NCBI GenBank assembly: GCA_963716525.1 | Contig: OY970315.1 | Coordinates: 3,658,001 to 3,722,000, forward strand | DNA from: JBBREP01 sp963716525 | GTDB taxonomy: Bacteria; Actinomycetota; Acidimicrobiia; IMCC26256; PALSA-610 | DNA: 64,000 nucleotides | Reading direction: 5' to 3' | The notes under the pieces: model-generated | Database searches by the model: none | What the model was told of the DNA's origin: nothing | Seen by the model: only the letters and a program-made list of their open reading frames with translations | Translations under genes and position numbers: made by a program | Part shown: positions 1 to 9,081 of the stretch, piece after piece | How the letters are laid out: each line of letters opens with the position of its first letter | Numbering within the stretch: position 1 is the stretch's first letter

Positions 1-2
1 TC

Positions 3-332
3 CCTGTTTCCGCGAACGGCAAGATCGATCGACGGGCGCTACCGGACCCGCGCCTGTACATGCCCGTAGCTGGCGGTGACCACGGCCGAGAGCTCGACGA
101 AGTCGAGCAGGTCGTGCTCCGTCTGTGGCGCAGCTCGCTCGAAATGCCGAACCTCGGACCCGACCACAACTTCTTTGCGGCGGGCGGAACCTCGTTGCAG
201 GCAGTCGTCCTTGTCGGCGAGATGGCGGACGTGTTCGGCATCGAGCTGTCTTTGGACACGATCTTCAGGAGTCCGTCCGCACGTGAGCTCGCGGCGGTTA
301 TTGCGGCGCTGCGTGCGCTGGTGGAGTCTTGA
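3..332 (+). CDS. Nonribosomal peptide synthetase, C-terminal end (partial)
   Basis: This is the 3' end of a gene that enters from the left edge. The first residues read VSANGKIDRRALPDPRLY, which matches the A10 core motif of NRPS adenylation domains, whose lysine contacts the acyl-adenylate. About 80 residues of carrier domain follow, with FFAAGGTSLQAV carrying the serine that receives the 4'-phosphopantetheine arm. The chain ends right after the carrier domain with no thioesterase, so release must come from another protein or the module passes its product on. The TGA overlaps the TTG start of the next gene by 4 bases, suggesting one operon. The phosphopantetheinyl transferase at 2815 could activate this carrier. 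The substrate cannot be read because the specificity pocket is outside the window. Confidence 0.9.
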   Translation, partial: PVSANGKIDRRALPDPRLYMPVAGGDHGRELDEVEQVVLRLWRSSLEMPNLGPDHNFFAAGGTSLQAVVLVGEMADVFGIELSLDTIFRSPSARELAAVIAALRALVES

Positions 333-1183
333 GCAGGGCGGCCGACAGCCCTATCGAGCGGCTTCCGGCGAGCGCCATGTCGGCGTTCTCCGAGGAGGGT
401 TACCTGGTGCTGCGCAACGTCATCGCAGACGGCGACCTCGAGATCCTCCGTCGTGAATCGAACCGGATCATGCGCCGCAAGACCATGAAGCAGCGTGAGC
501 GGAAGGCCGGGGGTATCTTCGACAGCTTCCGGAACTGCCTGTCACTCTCGGACTCGTACGTACCCCTCATGACGCACCGTGCCGTGCTCGGGGCCGTCGT
601 GAGCGTCATGGGCGCGAACATCAGGCTGACTACATCACAGCTCGTGTTCCGACACCCGGACCCCTTCGATCGACCGCTGCCGAGTCGCGTCGCGAGATGG
701 CATCGGGACATGGCGCCTGCGACCGAGGACCTCGGGCATGACCGCGTGCCACTCCTACAGATCAAGTGCATGTACTTCCTGACCGACTGCCTTGCGTCGG
801 GGTGCGGCTCGACGCTACTGGTACCCGGTAGCAACCGAGCCCCGTGCGGGCCCGTCACCGGCGACGGCGCACTCGATCCGCCGGGAGCGGTCGAGGTGTC
901 CATCGCCGCGGGCGATTGTCTGCTCTTCGAGAACCGCACTTGGCATGCGGGTGGCCCGAACCGCTCGAATCGTGTTCGGAAGGCATTGATTCTGGGCTAC
1001 GGCTACCGCTGGTTGCACTCCCACGACTTCAACGCAGTGCCCACGCGACTGAAGGACAAGTTGTCCGAGGTCGAGCTGTTTCTTCTCGGCCAGTCACCAC
1101 CCGGTCCGCCCGGCTTCCGAGTCGGCGGCTGGCGTAACCCGCTCAAAGAATGGGTTGGCGAGCCCCGGTCGTCAGGGCCTTAA
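329..1183 (+). CDS. Phytanoyl-CoA dioxygenase (PhyH) family Fe(II)/2-oxoglutarate oxygenase
   Basis: A 284-residue protein of the PhyH-like non-haem iron oxygenases. The metal triad is visible: WHRDMAP gives the HxD pair near residue 129, and TWHAGGPN gives the distal histidine near residue 207. NRVRKALILGY supplies an arginine suited to 2-oxoglutarate binding. Members in NRPS clusters often hydroxylate amino-acid or acyl substrates, sometimes while carrier-bound. The start is TTG, overlapping the NRPS stop in TTGA, which argues for translational coupling and a tailoring role. Its 3' end overlaps the end of the restored reading of the convergent acyl-CoA synthetase by 12 bases. The substrate is unknown. 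Confidence 0.85.
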   Translation: MSRAADSPIERLPASAMSAFSEEGYLVLRNVIADGDLEILRRESNRIMRRKTMKQRERKAGGIFDSFRNCLSLSDSYVPLMTHRAVLGAVVSVMGANIRLTTSQLVFRHPDPFDRPLPSRVARWHRDMAPATEDLGHDRVPLLQIKCMYFLTDCLASGCGSTLLVPGSNRAPCGPVTGDGALDPPGAVEVSIAAGDCLLFENRTWHAGGPNRSNRVRKALILGYGYRWLHSHDFNAVPTRLKDKLSEVELFLLGQSPPGPPGFRVGGWRNPLKEWVGEPRSSGP

Positions 1184-2746
1184 CGCACGGTTGCGGAGCA
1201 GGTCGCGTCGCACCTTGCCCGAGCGGGTTCTTGGCAGCCCGTCGACGAACTCGATGATCCGCGGATACTTGTACGGCGCAGTCATTCGTCACGCGTGGCT
1301 CTGGAGTTCGGCGACGAGCTCATCCGACGGCAAGCGGTCGCGGTCGAGTACAACGAACGCTTTGACCGCCTCGCCGCGGATCGCGTCGGGGCAACCGACA
1401 ACAGCGACGTCGACGACGGCAGGGTGCGATAGCAGTGCGTTTTCCACCTCCTGCGGGCCGATCCGATATCCAGACGAGCCGATGAGATCATCCATTCGTC
1501 CCACGAATGTGACGTACCCGTCGTCATCGATCGTCGTCATGTCGCCCGTGAGGAACCACGTCGCGCCGTCGAGATGCCGTTGGGCGGCGGCAGTCTTGGC
1601 AGGGTCGCCCCAGTACCCGAGCATCATGTGGGGGGTCGGGCAGCGCAGCGCGAGCTGGCCGACGGCCGAGTGGTGCTGAATGCGATTGTCGTCGGTCACT
1701 ACGGCGATCTCGACACCCGGCAACGGCGTGCCCATCGACCCAGGCTTGATGGGCTGGTCTAGCCGATTGGCCACAGTCATCAGGTTCTCGGTCTGACCAT
1801 ATCCTTCGAGCAAAGGAACCCCTGTGCGCATCGTCCACTCGTTGAACAGATCTGGGCTCACGGACTCGCCGGCTGACGCTGTGAGCCGCAGGGTGGAGAG
1901 GTCAAACGCCTCCAATTGTTCCGAGAGAACGCGCCTCAGCTCGGTGGCGGGTGCGCAGTACACACTGACGCCGACGCGCTGAAGGATCTCGAGGCGCTGC
2001 CTTGGCTCGAACGGACCATCGAACACGACGACAGTGGACCCGCATGTCCACGGACCAAACAACGTGCTGCACCCAGCCTTCGACCATCCGGTGTCAGCCG
2101 TACACCAGATGCGATCGCGAGGTGCCAGGCCAAGCCAATGCTCCGCTGCAATTCGCCACATGTAGAGGTTCCGCGACGCGAGCGTCGCTCCCTTCGGCGA
2201 ACCTGTCGACCCTGAGGTGTAGTAGATCACTGCGGGATCATCAGCCGCGACCCGAGCGTTCGTCCGGTGCCTTTCGGCCCCGTGAAGCTCGTCGAGTGAG
2301 CACCAACCTTGCGGCGCGGCGCCCGACGCGATGAGTCGAAGCGGAAGATTCGTGTCGGCAAACTTCGCAGCGTGCTCTGCTGTCGTCACAACGCACGACG
2401 CACCGCAATCGCGAACCCGGTACGCGACGTCATCGCTCGTCAGCATCGTGATGCATGGCACCGGGATGGCACCAAGCTTCAGGCAGCCGACCATTGTGAG
2501 TTGCCAGTGAGCACCCCTTGGGAGCATCACGATCACGCGATCCCCGTACGTGACCCCGATTGAATCGAGCTTCTGCGCTATCTCAGACGAGCCCGCCGCC
2601 ATTTGCCCATAGGTCCACCTCGCGGTCGTTCCGAGCTGGTCGATCGCGATCAGCGCCTCGTGATCCGGCGCGACAGCGGCCCACCCGTCAACGATGTCGC
2701 CGAAGTTGAAGACGCTGGGCACTGCCAAAGGCTCATGTCCCTCCAC
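1172..2746 (-). pseudogene. Acyl-CoA synthetase (AMP-forming) interrupted by one in-frame TGA
   Basis: Member of the ANL superfamily, closest in pattern to medium-chain acyl-CoA ligases. YYTSGSTGSPKGATLASRN is the P-loop, LLEGYGQTE the A5 region, and WFLTGD with FVGRMDDLIGSSGYRIGP are A7/A8. GTG start at 2746 with AAAGGAGGG upstream. Translation stops at TGA 1289-1291, after residue 485, before the catalytic lysine. Continuing in the same frame gives RMTAPYKYPR and then LPRTRSGKVRRDLL, the missing A10 motif, to a second stop at 1172. The stop sits where relatives have an ordinary residue in the linker before APYKYPR. So this is a nonsense mutation, a readthrough codon or a base error. Without the last 38 codons the enzyme would lack its catalytic lysine. 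It may supply an acyl starter to the NRPS. Confidence 0.8.
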
Positions 2747-2814
2747 GCACCCTCCTTTGATCAGGTCCCCGGGAGTTGGCTCGGCGGCGGCGCAGCGCTG
2801 TAAGTATTACGTCC

Positions 2815-3573
2815 GTGGTCGTAGCCGTCGTCGGAGTGGCGTTCGCAGAGTGGACCGACCACCTCGCGTCGCTCGCCGAACTTCTCGACGACACGGAGCG
2901 ACGCGAGGCGGCGCGTCGGTTGAATCGACGGTCCGCCGACCACTATCTGATCTCGCATGCAGCGTGTCGCCTCGTCATCGCTCGTGTGCTTGACGTGCGC
3001 CCGGCGTGTCTGAGCCTCGTGAGAAGCAATTGCCCCCGCTGCGGGTCGGCACACGGCGCGCCGATACTCGTCGGCGAGCAGTTGCAGTTCAGCCTGTCGC
3101 GAACGGAGGACCGGGCTCTGATCGCAACCAGTCTGTCGGCCATCGGTGTAGACATCGAGCGACATCGGAGCGTCGCAAACTCAGAGCGGTTCACCGCACA
3201 GCTGTGCGCACCTGGCGAGCCGGTACCGCGTCGCGGCGTCCCAAGCTGGTTCGACTGGTGGGTGCGGAAGGAAGCGATCGTAAAGGCTACGGGTGAAGGA
3301 CTGCCGTCAGCCCACAAGTACAGGGTGGCGAGTCACGGTTCTGACGGATGGTGGGTTCCACTACTCGACGCGGGGTCGATGCACTCCGCGGCCGTAGCAG
3401 TGCGCGGGTCGACGGCTAACGCGCGTCCTGTGATCGAATGGCTCCATCCTCGGGCCGCGCTTGAGCGAGAACCTCACGTGGGGTTATCGGTGCATCCACG
3501 GCGAACTCACGACGCTCGGCATCACAATCGCCGCGTCCACGGTCTGGGCGACCTTGAAGAACGCGGGGATTGA
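2815..3573 (+). CDS. 4'-phosphopantetheinyl transferase, Sfp type
   Basis: This enzyme transfers phosphopantetheine from CoA to the serine of carrier domains, such as the NRPS carrier at the left edge. The family signature is present: FSLSRTEDRALIA, then IGVDIERH with the Mg-binding acidic residues, then WWVRKEAIVKATGEGL with the WxxKEA box. It is divergent from the acyl-CoA synthetase, about 70 bases apart. I place the start at GTG 2815; TTG 2776 is possible but has no spaced ribosome site. The last 35 or so residues look wrong for the family. From about 3467 the DNA also encodes, in another frame, a piece of a transposase integrase domain, so the natural C-terminus seems replaced by a mobile-element remnant. 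The catalytic core is complete, so activity may survive. Confidence 0.85.
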   Translation: MVVAVVGVAFAEWTDHLASLAELLDDTERREAARRLNRRSADHYLISHAACRLVIARVLDVRPACLSLVRSNCPRCGSAHGAPILVGEQLQFSLSRTEDRALIATSLSAIGVDIERHRSVANSERFTAQLCAPGEPVPRRGVPSWFDWWVRKEAIVKATGEGLPSAHKYRVASHGSDGWWVPLLDAGSMHSAAVAVRGSTANARPVIEWLHPRAALEREPHVGLSVHPRRTHDARHHNRRVHGLGDLEERGD

Positions 3574-3610
3574 TTCTGCGTTATGTCGACCATCAGAGTC
3601 GTGGCCCTAA
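3467..3610 (+). pseudogene. Integrase-core transposase remnant
   Basis: In the frame offset from the transferase, the DNA reads ENLTWGYRCIHGELTTLG and then ASTVWATLKNAGID before a stop at 3608. This is the conserved start of the catalytic region of integrase-type transposases (WGYRRIHGEL, then a TVWxILKxAGI-type helix). Only about 47 codons remain and no catalytic acidic residues are kept. It overlaps and rewrites the 3' end of the transferase gene. Confidence 0.65.
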
Positions 3611-3942
3611 AGCACAAGCACCTCAGAGTCCTGACGTTCTGCACTCGAACTCGTCCGACAGTCCGGTGACAATCGCGATTGCGTCCACGATCACGGCCTG
3701 CCTAGCCAAGGGTTTGAATAAGAAGACGATGGTGCTTGAGCGATCGGTCACACGAAACGGCATCTAACCGGGGTGAACGTTGTAATTCTGACAACGAGTG
3801 GACCTAAAGGGCAGCTTTCAAACCCCGCGAAACCGTTGACATCCCTTGCGCCACAAGGGTTGTGGGCGACATCGGCGGCGCACCGAGCCCCTCGGACACG
3901 TCGGAAATCGCTCCGCGGGCGTCGCGGAACGCGGCCGTCTGA
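3611..3942. other. Gene-poor stretch between mobile-element remnants
   Basis: No convincing gene on either strand. The phrase TTCAAACCCCGC occurs twice, near 3829 and 3958, about 128 bases apart, flanking a decayed piece, which fits repeated insertion and loss of mobile DNA here. No tRNA, terminator or intact inverted repeat was recognised. Confidence 0.4.
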
Positions 3943-4359
3943 CGAATTGGGACACTATTCAAACCCCGCACTTGAGCCGACCGGCGAGCAAGTCTCTCCG
4001 GACGCGTTGGGCGGACTCCCCCACCTCCCGCAGCGCATCGAACGCAGCGCCGACTTCGCGGTGTTGATGTCGATGCACTCATCGACGACTACCGCGCCGG
4101 CGCCACGATCATGGACCTCGCCGGACGGTTCGCGATCAGCCGAACCACCGTGATGGCGCACCTCGACCGCCGCAACGTGCAACGACGCGTGGCCGTTAGG
4201 GAATGGGACGACGACGCGCTGAGCCGGGCCGCCCGCTCGTACGCCGACGGCTCCTCCCTCGCCCATATCGGCGACCAGTTCGGCATCGATCCGCAGACCG
4301 TCGCCAACCGCCTCCGCAGGGCTGGTGTAGCGATCCGACCTCGACCCGGGTGGAAATGA
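3943..4359 (+). CDS. C-terminal helix-turn-helix part of a recombinase-like protein (fragment)
   Basis: The frame is open from 3943 to 4359 with no good ribosome site; the first methionine is at 4111. It contains a proline linker (GGLPPPPAAHRTQRRL) and two helix-turn-helix units. The first is around ALIDDYRAGATIMDLAGRF and ISRTTVMAHLDRR, the second around SYADGSSLAHIGDQFGID and TVANRLRRAGV. This layout is typical of the DNA-binding tails of serine-recombinase-like proteins in actinobacteria. The catalytic domain is absent upstream, so this is probably a remnant. A more decayed copy of the second HTH is seen near 20.45 kb. Confidence 0.55.
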
Positions 4360-4528
4360 GCAGCTACTGAGGACCTGCGCGTCCAAGACAACCGCGCGCC
4401 GCGGAACCGGCGTTCCGAGACACCCGAGGAGCGTCGTTCTGGGACGCGGGTTGTGGGGCACTCGGTGGTCTCTCGGCGGTGACAGGCTGGGCGCTTGGGC
4501 CGAGCGCGACGGCGTTCGGGAGCGTGGG

Positions 4529-4689
4529 CTAGTTGAGTACGAAGCCTCGGCTGGTGAGGTCGCGCATGAATCGTTCGGGTTCGACGATCATGCCCATCGG
4601 GTGTACGCCGGGCGTGCGTGCTGGTGTACCGGGACCGTCGGACCACTGGGCGACGAACGCTGCTACGGCAAGTCCGGTGGCCTGACCAC
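4529..4689 (-). pseudogene. C-terminal remnant, possibly saccharopine dehydrogenase-like
   Basis: The minus strand from the IS3 end to TAG at 4529 encodes about 53 residues. They read GQATGLAVAAFVAQW, then PGVHPMGMIVEPERFMRDL, ending LTSRGFVLN. The pattern resembles the tail of saccharopine-dehydrogenase-like oxidoreductases. Joining across the IS copy meets an in-frame stop at once, so this was already a fragment before the insertion. Low certainty on family. Confidence 0.3.
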
Positions 4690-4720
4690 CGGAACCTGTC
4701 AATAGGTGATTGCCGTTTGT

Positions 4721-5752
4721 TCAGTCGGTTTGGATGGTTGGTCGGTTGATCCACGCCTTGGTCGGAACGCGTGCTGGTGTGGGTCTGTGTGTGAATCGTT
4801 CGGGGTGTGCGGCGTACGCGGTGTCGAGGGTGGCTTGGCGGCGTTCGAGGACGGCGGTGTGGTTGCCGTCGTGGAGGTCGGCGGGCCGCATGTAGCCGAT
4901 CGCGCTGTGGTAGTGGGCCTCGTTGTACCAGTGGAAGAATTTGCGGCACCACGCACGCGCGGCGTTGATGGTGTTGAACCGGCCGGGATAGTCGGGCCGG
5001 TACTTGAGTGTCTTGAAATGCGATTCGATGAACGGGTTGTCGTTGCTGACGCGGGGGCGGCTGTGGGACTTCGCGACGCCGAGCTCGTTGAGGAGCTCGC
5101 CGACGGTCCCGGCGATCATGGGGCTGCCACGATCGGAATGGATCGTGAGGGTGTTCCGATCGATCCCGTAGCGGCGACATGTCTCACGGATGAGTCTGCG
5201 GGCGATCTTCTCCGACTCGCGCTCCGCGATGGTCCACCCGACGATCTTGCGTGAGTAGATGTCGATGATCGTGTAGAGGAAGTAGCGGACGCCTTTCGCA
5301 GCGCCGGGCAGCTTGGTGATGTCCCAGGTCCAGACCCGGTTCGGTCGGGTCGCTTCGAGCCGCGGGACGCCGTACGCGCCGGCGCGTTGATGGCCGCCAC
5401 GACGGCGCTCACGAACCAAGCCTCTCTCGGCGAGGATCCGATACATCTGACGCTCACAGCACAGGTAGCTGCCCTCGTCCAGCAGCGTCGCGTACACCTG
5501 CGCTGGCGCCATGTCAGCGAACCGGTCCGAGCACAACGTCGCCACGATCTGGTCCTTGTCCGTCTCGCTGATGGCCGCGGGATGCGCCCGACGCGGCTGC
5601 GGATCACGTCGAGGACGCGGCCGGGCCCTGCCCTCGACCGCTTGGCGGCGGTGACGACGAGTCCGCGGGTTCACACCGAACGCTGCGCACGCCCTCGCCA
5701 CGCCCACGACCGGCGCGAACCGTTCGATGTGCGTCTCGAGCATCGTGTTCAC
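4721..5752 (-). CDS. IS3-family transposase OrfB (copy 1)
   Basis: A 343-residue integrase-type transposase. The DDE residues are visible: WTWDITKLPG carries the first Asp, IHSDRGSPM the second, and NDNPFIESHFKTLKY the Glu. An HTH_21-like region precedes them (DMAPAQVYATLLDEG). Its ATG overlaps the orfA stop in ATGA, so it is translated by coupling, or as a fusion through frameshifting, as is usual in this family. Identical to the protein at 7655-8686. Confidence 0.93.
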   Translation of the reverse strand: MNTMLETHIERFAPVVGVARACAAFGVNPRTRRHRRQAVEGRARPRPRRDPQPRRAHPAAISETDKDQIVATLCSDRFADMAPAQVYATLLDEGSYLCCERQMYRILAERGLVRERRRGGHQRAGAYGVPRLEATRPNRVWTWDITKLPGAAKGVRYFLYTIIDIYSRKIVGWTIAERESEKIARRLIRETCRRYGIDRNTLTIHSDRGSPMIAGTVGELLNELGVAKSHSRPRVSNDNPFIESHFKTLKYRPDYPGRFNTINAARAWCRKFFHWYNEAHYHSAIGYMRPADLHDGNHTAVLERRQATLDTAYAAHPERFTHRPTPARVPTKAWINRPTIQTD

Positions 5753-6147
5753 TTCGGCTTGGCGCTCTTGTGCGACATCTCCGACAAGAGCGCCGAGACT
5801 TTTCCCTGCGCGTCGATCAACTCCGTCGCCGTGTCGAGCTGACCCTCGAGCTCGCTGACACGCTCACGGAGCCGAGCATTCTCCACGACAACAGGATCCT
5901 TGCCGCGCGGACCGGTCCGGCGGCCCGTCATCGCTTCCAGCGCGCCGCGATCGCGTTGCTTGCGCCACTCCGCGATCAACGAGCTGTACAAGCCCTCGCG
6001 CCGCAAGATCTCGCCGCCCTTGCCACGCTCGGCCGCGTCGAGCTCCGCCAAGACCCGCAACTTGTACGCCGGCGTATACGAACGCCGCTGCGCACGCACT
6101 TCCGGATCAGGCCGCGGCGACACAACCCCAACGGTAGTAACAGACAT
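5749..6147 (-). CDS. IS3-family transposase OrfA (copy 1)
   Basis: A 132-residue DNA-binding subunit. An N-terminal helix-turn-helix of the IS3 OrfA type is seen in RRSYTPAYKLRVLAELDAA and SSLIAEWRKQRD. A leucine-rich coiled region follows (ENARLRERVSELEGQLDTA) that would mediate multimerisation. It binds the terminal repeats and works with OrfB. It ends in an ATGA overlap with orfB. Confidence 0.93.
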   Translation of the reverse strand: MSVTTVGVVSPRPDPEVRAQRRSYTPAYKLRVLAELDAAERGKGGEILRREGLYSSLIAEWRKQRDRGALEAMTGRRTGPRGKDPVVVENARLRERVSELEGQLDTATELIDAQGKVSALLSEMSHKSAKPK

Positions 6148-6550
6148 GACATCTCTCGATCCCCGCCCCTACTCAACGAATAGAAACAACCCAGGCGGCA
6201 ACACCAATTATGTCAGAGAGGGCACGCACTCACCCGCGCCAACGAGCTGCTGCGGCAGCAGATAGCTGCCGAGTGCGCGCACGGGCTCCACGCTCGTCGA
6301 TGATTCGTCTGACTTGGGAAGACGCAGATTCGCGAATCCAGCCAACAGAGTTCATTCGAGACAGGCACCGCCGCCCGAGCTCATCGCACCGAAAGTGGCT
6401 TGGACCGTCGCGTCGCGTTCATGGGTTAGCGACTCCCGCCTTGAGCACTTCCCACGGCGCCCACCCGGTAGGACGCAGTGGACGATGAGCGAGCTGGTGA
6501 AGGTTGTTCACCGCGATGACGTCGACCGTTGCGTTGCTTTCTGCGAGGGC

Positions 6551-7369
6551 GCCTGGGTTACTGATGAACCCGGCGCCGAGCGCTTCCCACGCCGACCAGC
6601 CACTCGGGCGCAATGTGATGTGCCACAGAGTGCCGCCGGTATCGGTGTCGAAGAGATCAAGCAGACCGCTCTGACGGACGACGGCGGTCGGCGCGCCCTT
6701 GAAGTTGTGTCCGACAATCTCCCACGAGGACCAACCCGTCGGAGTGAGCGAGCGATGGGCAAGGTTGTGCCCGTTGTTGACCGCGAAGACGTCAACGATG
6801 TCAACCTGCGGTCGATACGTCGCGCCTGGGTTACTGATGAACCCGGCGCCGAGCGCTTCCCACGGCGACCAGCCACTCGGGCGCAATGTGATGTGCCACA
6901 GAGTGCCGCCGGTATCGGTGTCGAAGAGATCAAGCAGACCGCTCTGACGGACGACGGCGGTCGGCGCGCCCTTGAAGTTGTGTCCGACAATCTCCCACGA
7001 GGACCAACCCGTCGGAGTGAGCGAGCGATGGGCAAGGTTGTGCCCGTTGTTGACCGCGAAGACGTCAACGATGTCAACCTGCGGTCGATACGTCGCGCCT
7101 GGGTTACTGATGAACCCGGCGCCGAGCGCTTCCCACGGCGACCAGCCACTCGGGCGCAATGTGATGTGCCACAGAGTGCCGCCGGTATCGGTGTCGAAGA
7201 GATCAAGCAGACCGCTCTGACGGACGACGGCGGTCGGCGTGCCTTTGAAGTTGTTTCCGACAATCTCCCACGAGGACCAACCCGTCGGAGTGAGTGAGCG
7301 ATGCACGAGATTGTGGCCCGTGCCAACGGCGAAGACGTCAACGATCCCATTCGGACGCTGCACGATCGG
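6551..7369 (-). repeat. 273-base in-frame tandem repeat, about three units
   Basis: Units begin near 6551, 6824 and 7097, exactly 273 bases apart, coding 91 residues each. The central parts are base-identical between the first two units over hundreds of bases. They encode the paired SLTPTGWSSWE / LRPSGWSPWE motifs of the split CHAP protein. Near-perfect identity points to recent amplification or gene conversion. Confidence 0.9.
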
Positions 7370-7654
7370 CCCAGAACTCGACGTCAATGGACCGGCGCTG
7401 TTGTTGATGTCGAGCCATTGGGCGTAGCTGAATCCGAATCTGTTGACGTTCCAGTTGGACACAGCGAGCGTGTTGGACGTCGCGGTGGCTGTCACATTCT
7501 CGCTGACGATTGTGACCGTGCCGTTGCCGTTGCCGTCGACGCTGCTTCCTGTGACAACAGCCGTGTGACCCGTGTCGGAGTAGTTCGAAGTGTTCGAGAA
7601 GCTCATCACCGTGCCGGCCGCTGCGGAACCTGTCAATAGGTGATTGCCGTTTGT

Positions 7655-8686
7655 TCAGTCGGTTTGGATGGTTGGTCGGTTGATCCACGCCTTGGTCGGA
7701 ACGCGTGCTGGTGTGGGTCTGTGTGTGAATCGTTCGGGGTGTGCGGCGTACGCGGTGTCGAGGGTGGCTTGGCGGCGTTCGAGGACGGCGGTGTGGTTGC
7801 CGTCGTGGAGGTCGGCGGGCCGCATGTAGCCGATCGCGCTGTGGTAGTGGGCCTCGTTGTACCAGTGGAAGAATTTGCGGCACCACGCACGCGCGGCGTT
7901 GATGGTGTTGAACCGGCCGGGATAGTCGGGCCGGTACTTGAGTGTCTTGAAATGCGATTCGATGAACGGGTTGTCGTTGCTGACGCGGGGGCGGCTGTGG
8001 GACTTCGCGACGCCGAGCTCGTTGAGGAGCTCGCCGACGGTCCCGGCGATCATGGGGCTGCCACGATCGGAATGGATCGTGAGGGTGTTCCGATCGATCC
8101 CGTAGCGGCGACATGTCTCACGGATGAGTCTGCGGGCGATCTTCTCCGACTCGCGCTCCGCGATGGTCCACCCGACGATCTTGCGTGAGTAGATGTCGAT
8201 GATCGTGTAGAGGAAGTAGCGGACGCCTTTCGCAGCGCCGGGCAGCTTGGTGATGTCCCAGGTCCAGACCCGGTTCGGTCGGGTCGCTTCGAGCCGCGGG
8301 ACGCCGTACGCGCCGGCGCGTTGATGGCCGCCACGACGGCGCTCACGAACCAAGCCTCTCTCGGCGAGGATCCGATACATCTGACGCTCACAGCACAGGT
8401 AGCTGCCCTCGTCCAGCAGCGTCGCGTACACCTGCGCTGGCGCCATGTCAGCGAACCGGTCCGAGCACAACGTCGCCACGATCTGGTCCTTGTCCGTCTC
8501 GCTGATGGCCGCGGGATGCGCCCGACGCGGCTGCGGATCACGTCGAGGACGCGGCCGGGCCCTGCCCTCGACCGCTTGGCGGCGGTGACGACGAGTCCGC
8601 GGGTTCACACCGAACGCTGCGCACGCCCTCGCCACGCCCACGACCGGCGCGAACCGTTCGATGTGCGTCTCGAGCATCGTGTTCAC
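7655..8686 (-). CDS. IS3-family transposase OrfB (copy 2)
   Basis: Identical in sequence to the OrfB at 4721-5752: a 343-residue integrase-type transposase with Asp in WTWDITKLPG, Asp in IHSDRGSPM and Glu in NDNPFIESHFKTLKY. It begins in an ATGA overlap with its orfA. Both genes are intact, so this copy should be able to move itself. Confidence 0.93.
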   Translation of the reverse strand: MNTMLETHIERFAPVVGVARACAAFGVNPRTRRHRRQAVEGRARPRPRRDPQPRRAHPAAISETDKDQIVATLCSDRFADMAPAQVYATLLDEGSYLCCERQMYRILAERGLVRERRRGGHQRAGAYGVPRLEATRPNRVWTWDITKLPGAAKGVRYFLYTIIDIYSRKIVGWTIAERESEKIARRLIRETCRRYGIDRNTLTIHSDRGSPMIAGTVGELLNELGVAKSHSRPRVSNDNPFIESHFKTLKYRPDYPGRFNTINAARAWCRKFFHWYNEAHYHSAIGYMRPADLHDGNHTAVLERRQATLDTAYAAHPERFTHRPTPARVPTKAWINRPTIQTD

Positions 8687-9081
8687 TTCGGCTTGGCGCT
8701 CTTGTGCGACATCTCCGACAAGAGCGCCGAGACTTTTCCCTGCGCGTCGATCAACTCCGTCGCCGTGTCGAGCTGACCCTCGAGCTCGCTGACACGCTCA
8801 CGGAGCCGAGCATTCTCCACGACAACAGGATCCTTGCCGCGCGGACCGGTCCGGCGGCCCGTCATCGCTTCCAGCGCGCCGCGATCGCGTTGCTTGCGCC
8901 ACTCCGCGATCAACGAGCTGTACAAGCCCTCGCGCCGCAAGATCTCGCCGCCCTTGCCACGCTCGGCCGCGTCGAGCTCCGCCAAGACCCGCAACTTGTA
9001 CGCCGGCGTATACGAACGCCGCTGCGCACGCACTTCCGGATCAGGCCGCGGCGACACAACCCCAACGGTAGTAACAGACAT
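8683..9081 (-). CDS. IS3-family transposase OrfA (copy 2)
   Basis: Identical to the OrfA at 5749-6147: a 132-residue helix-turn-helix subunit with a leucine-rich coiled segment, coupled to orfB by ATGA. The N-terminal half of the broken CHAP gene lies directly upstream, so read-through from that gene's promoter could raise its expression. Confidence 0.93.
   Translation of the reverse strand: MSVTTVGVVSPRPDPEVRAQRRSYTPAYKLRVLAELDAAERGKGGEILRREGLYSSLIAEWRKQRDRGALEAMTGRRTGPRGKDPVVVENARLRERVSELEGQLDTATELIDAQGKVSALLSEMSHKSAKPK

Larger units (their letters stand above)
4690..6222 (-). mobile_element. IS3-family insertion sequence, copy 1
   Basis: A 1533-base element with two transposase genes in orfA-orfB order on the minus strand. 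It is identical across its length to the copy at 7624-9156. Its ends are imperfect inverted repeats: CGGAACCTGTCAATAGGTG at the left, and CCCTCTCTGACATAATTGG as the complement of the right, sharing GGTG(A)TTGCCG further in. It is flanked by a 3-base direct repeat CAC (4687-4689 and 6223-6225), as expected for IS3 elements. Identity of the two copies implies recent movement. Confidence 0.9.
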
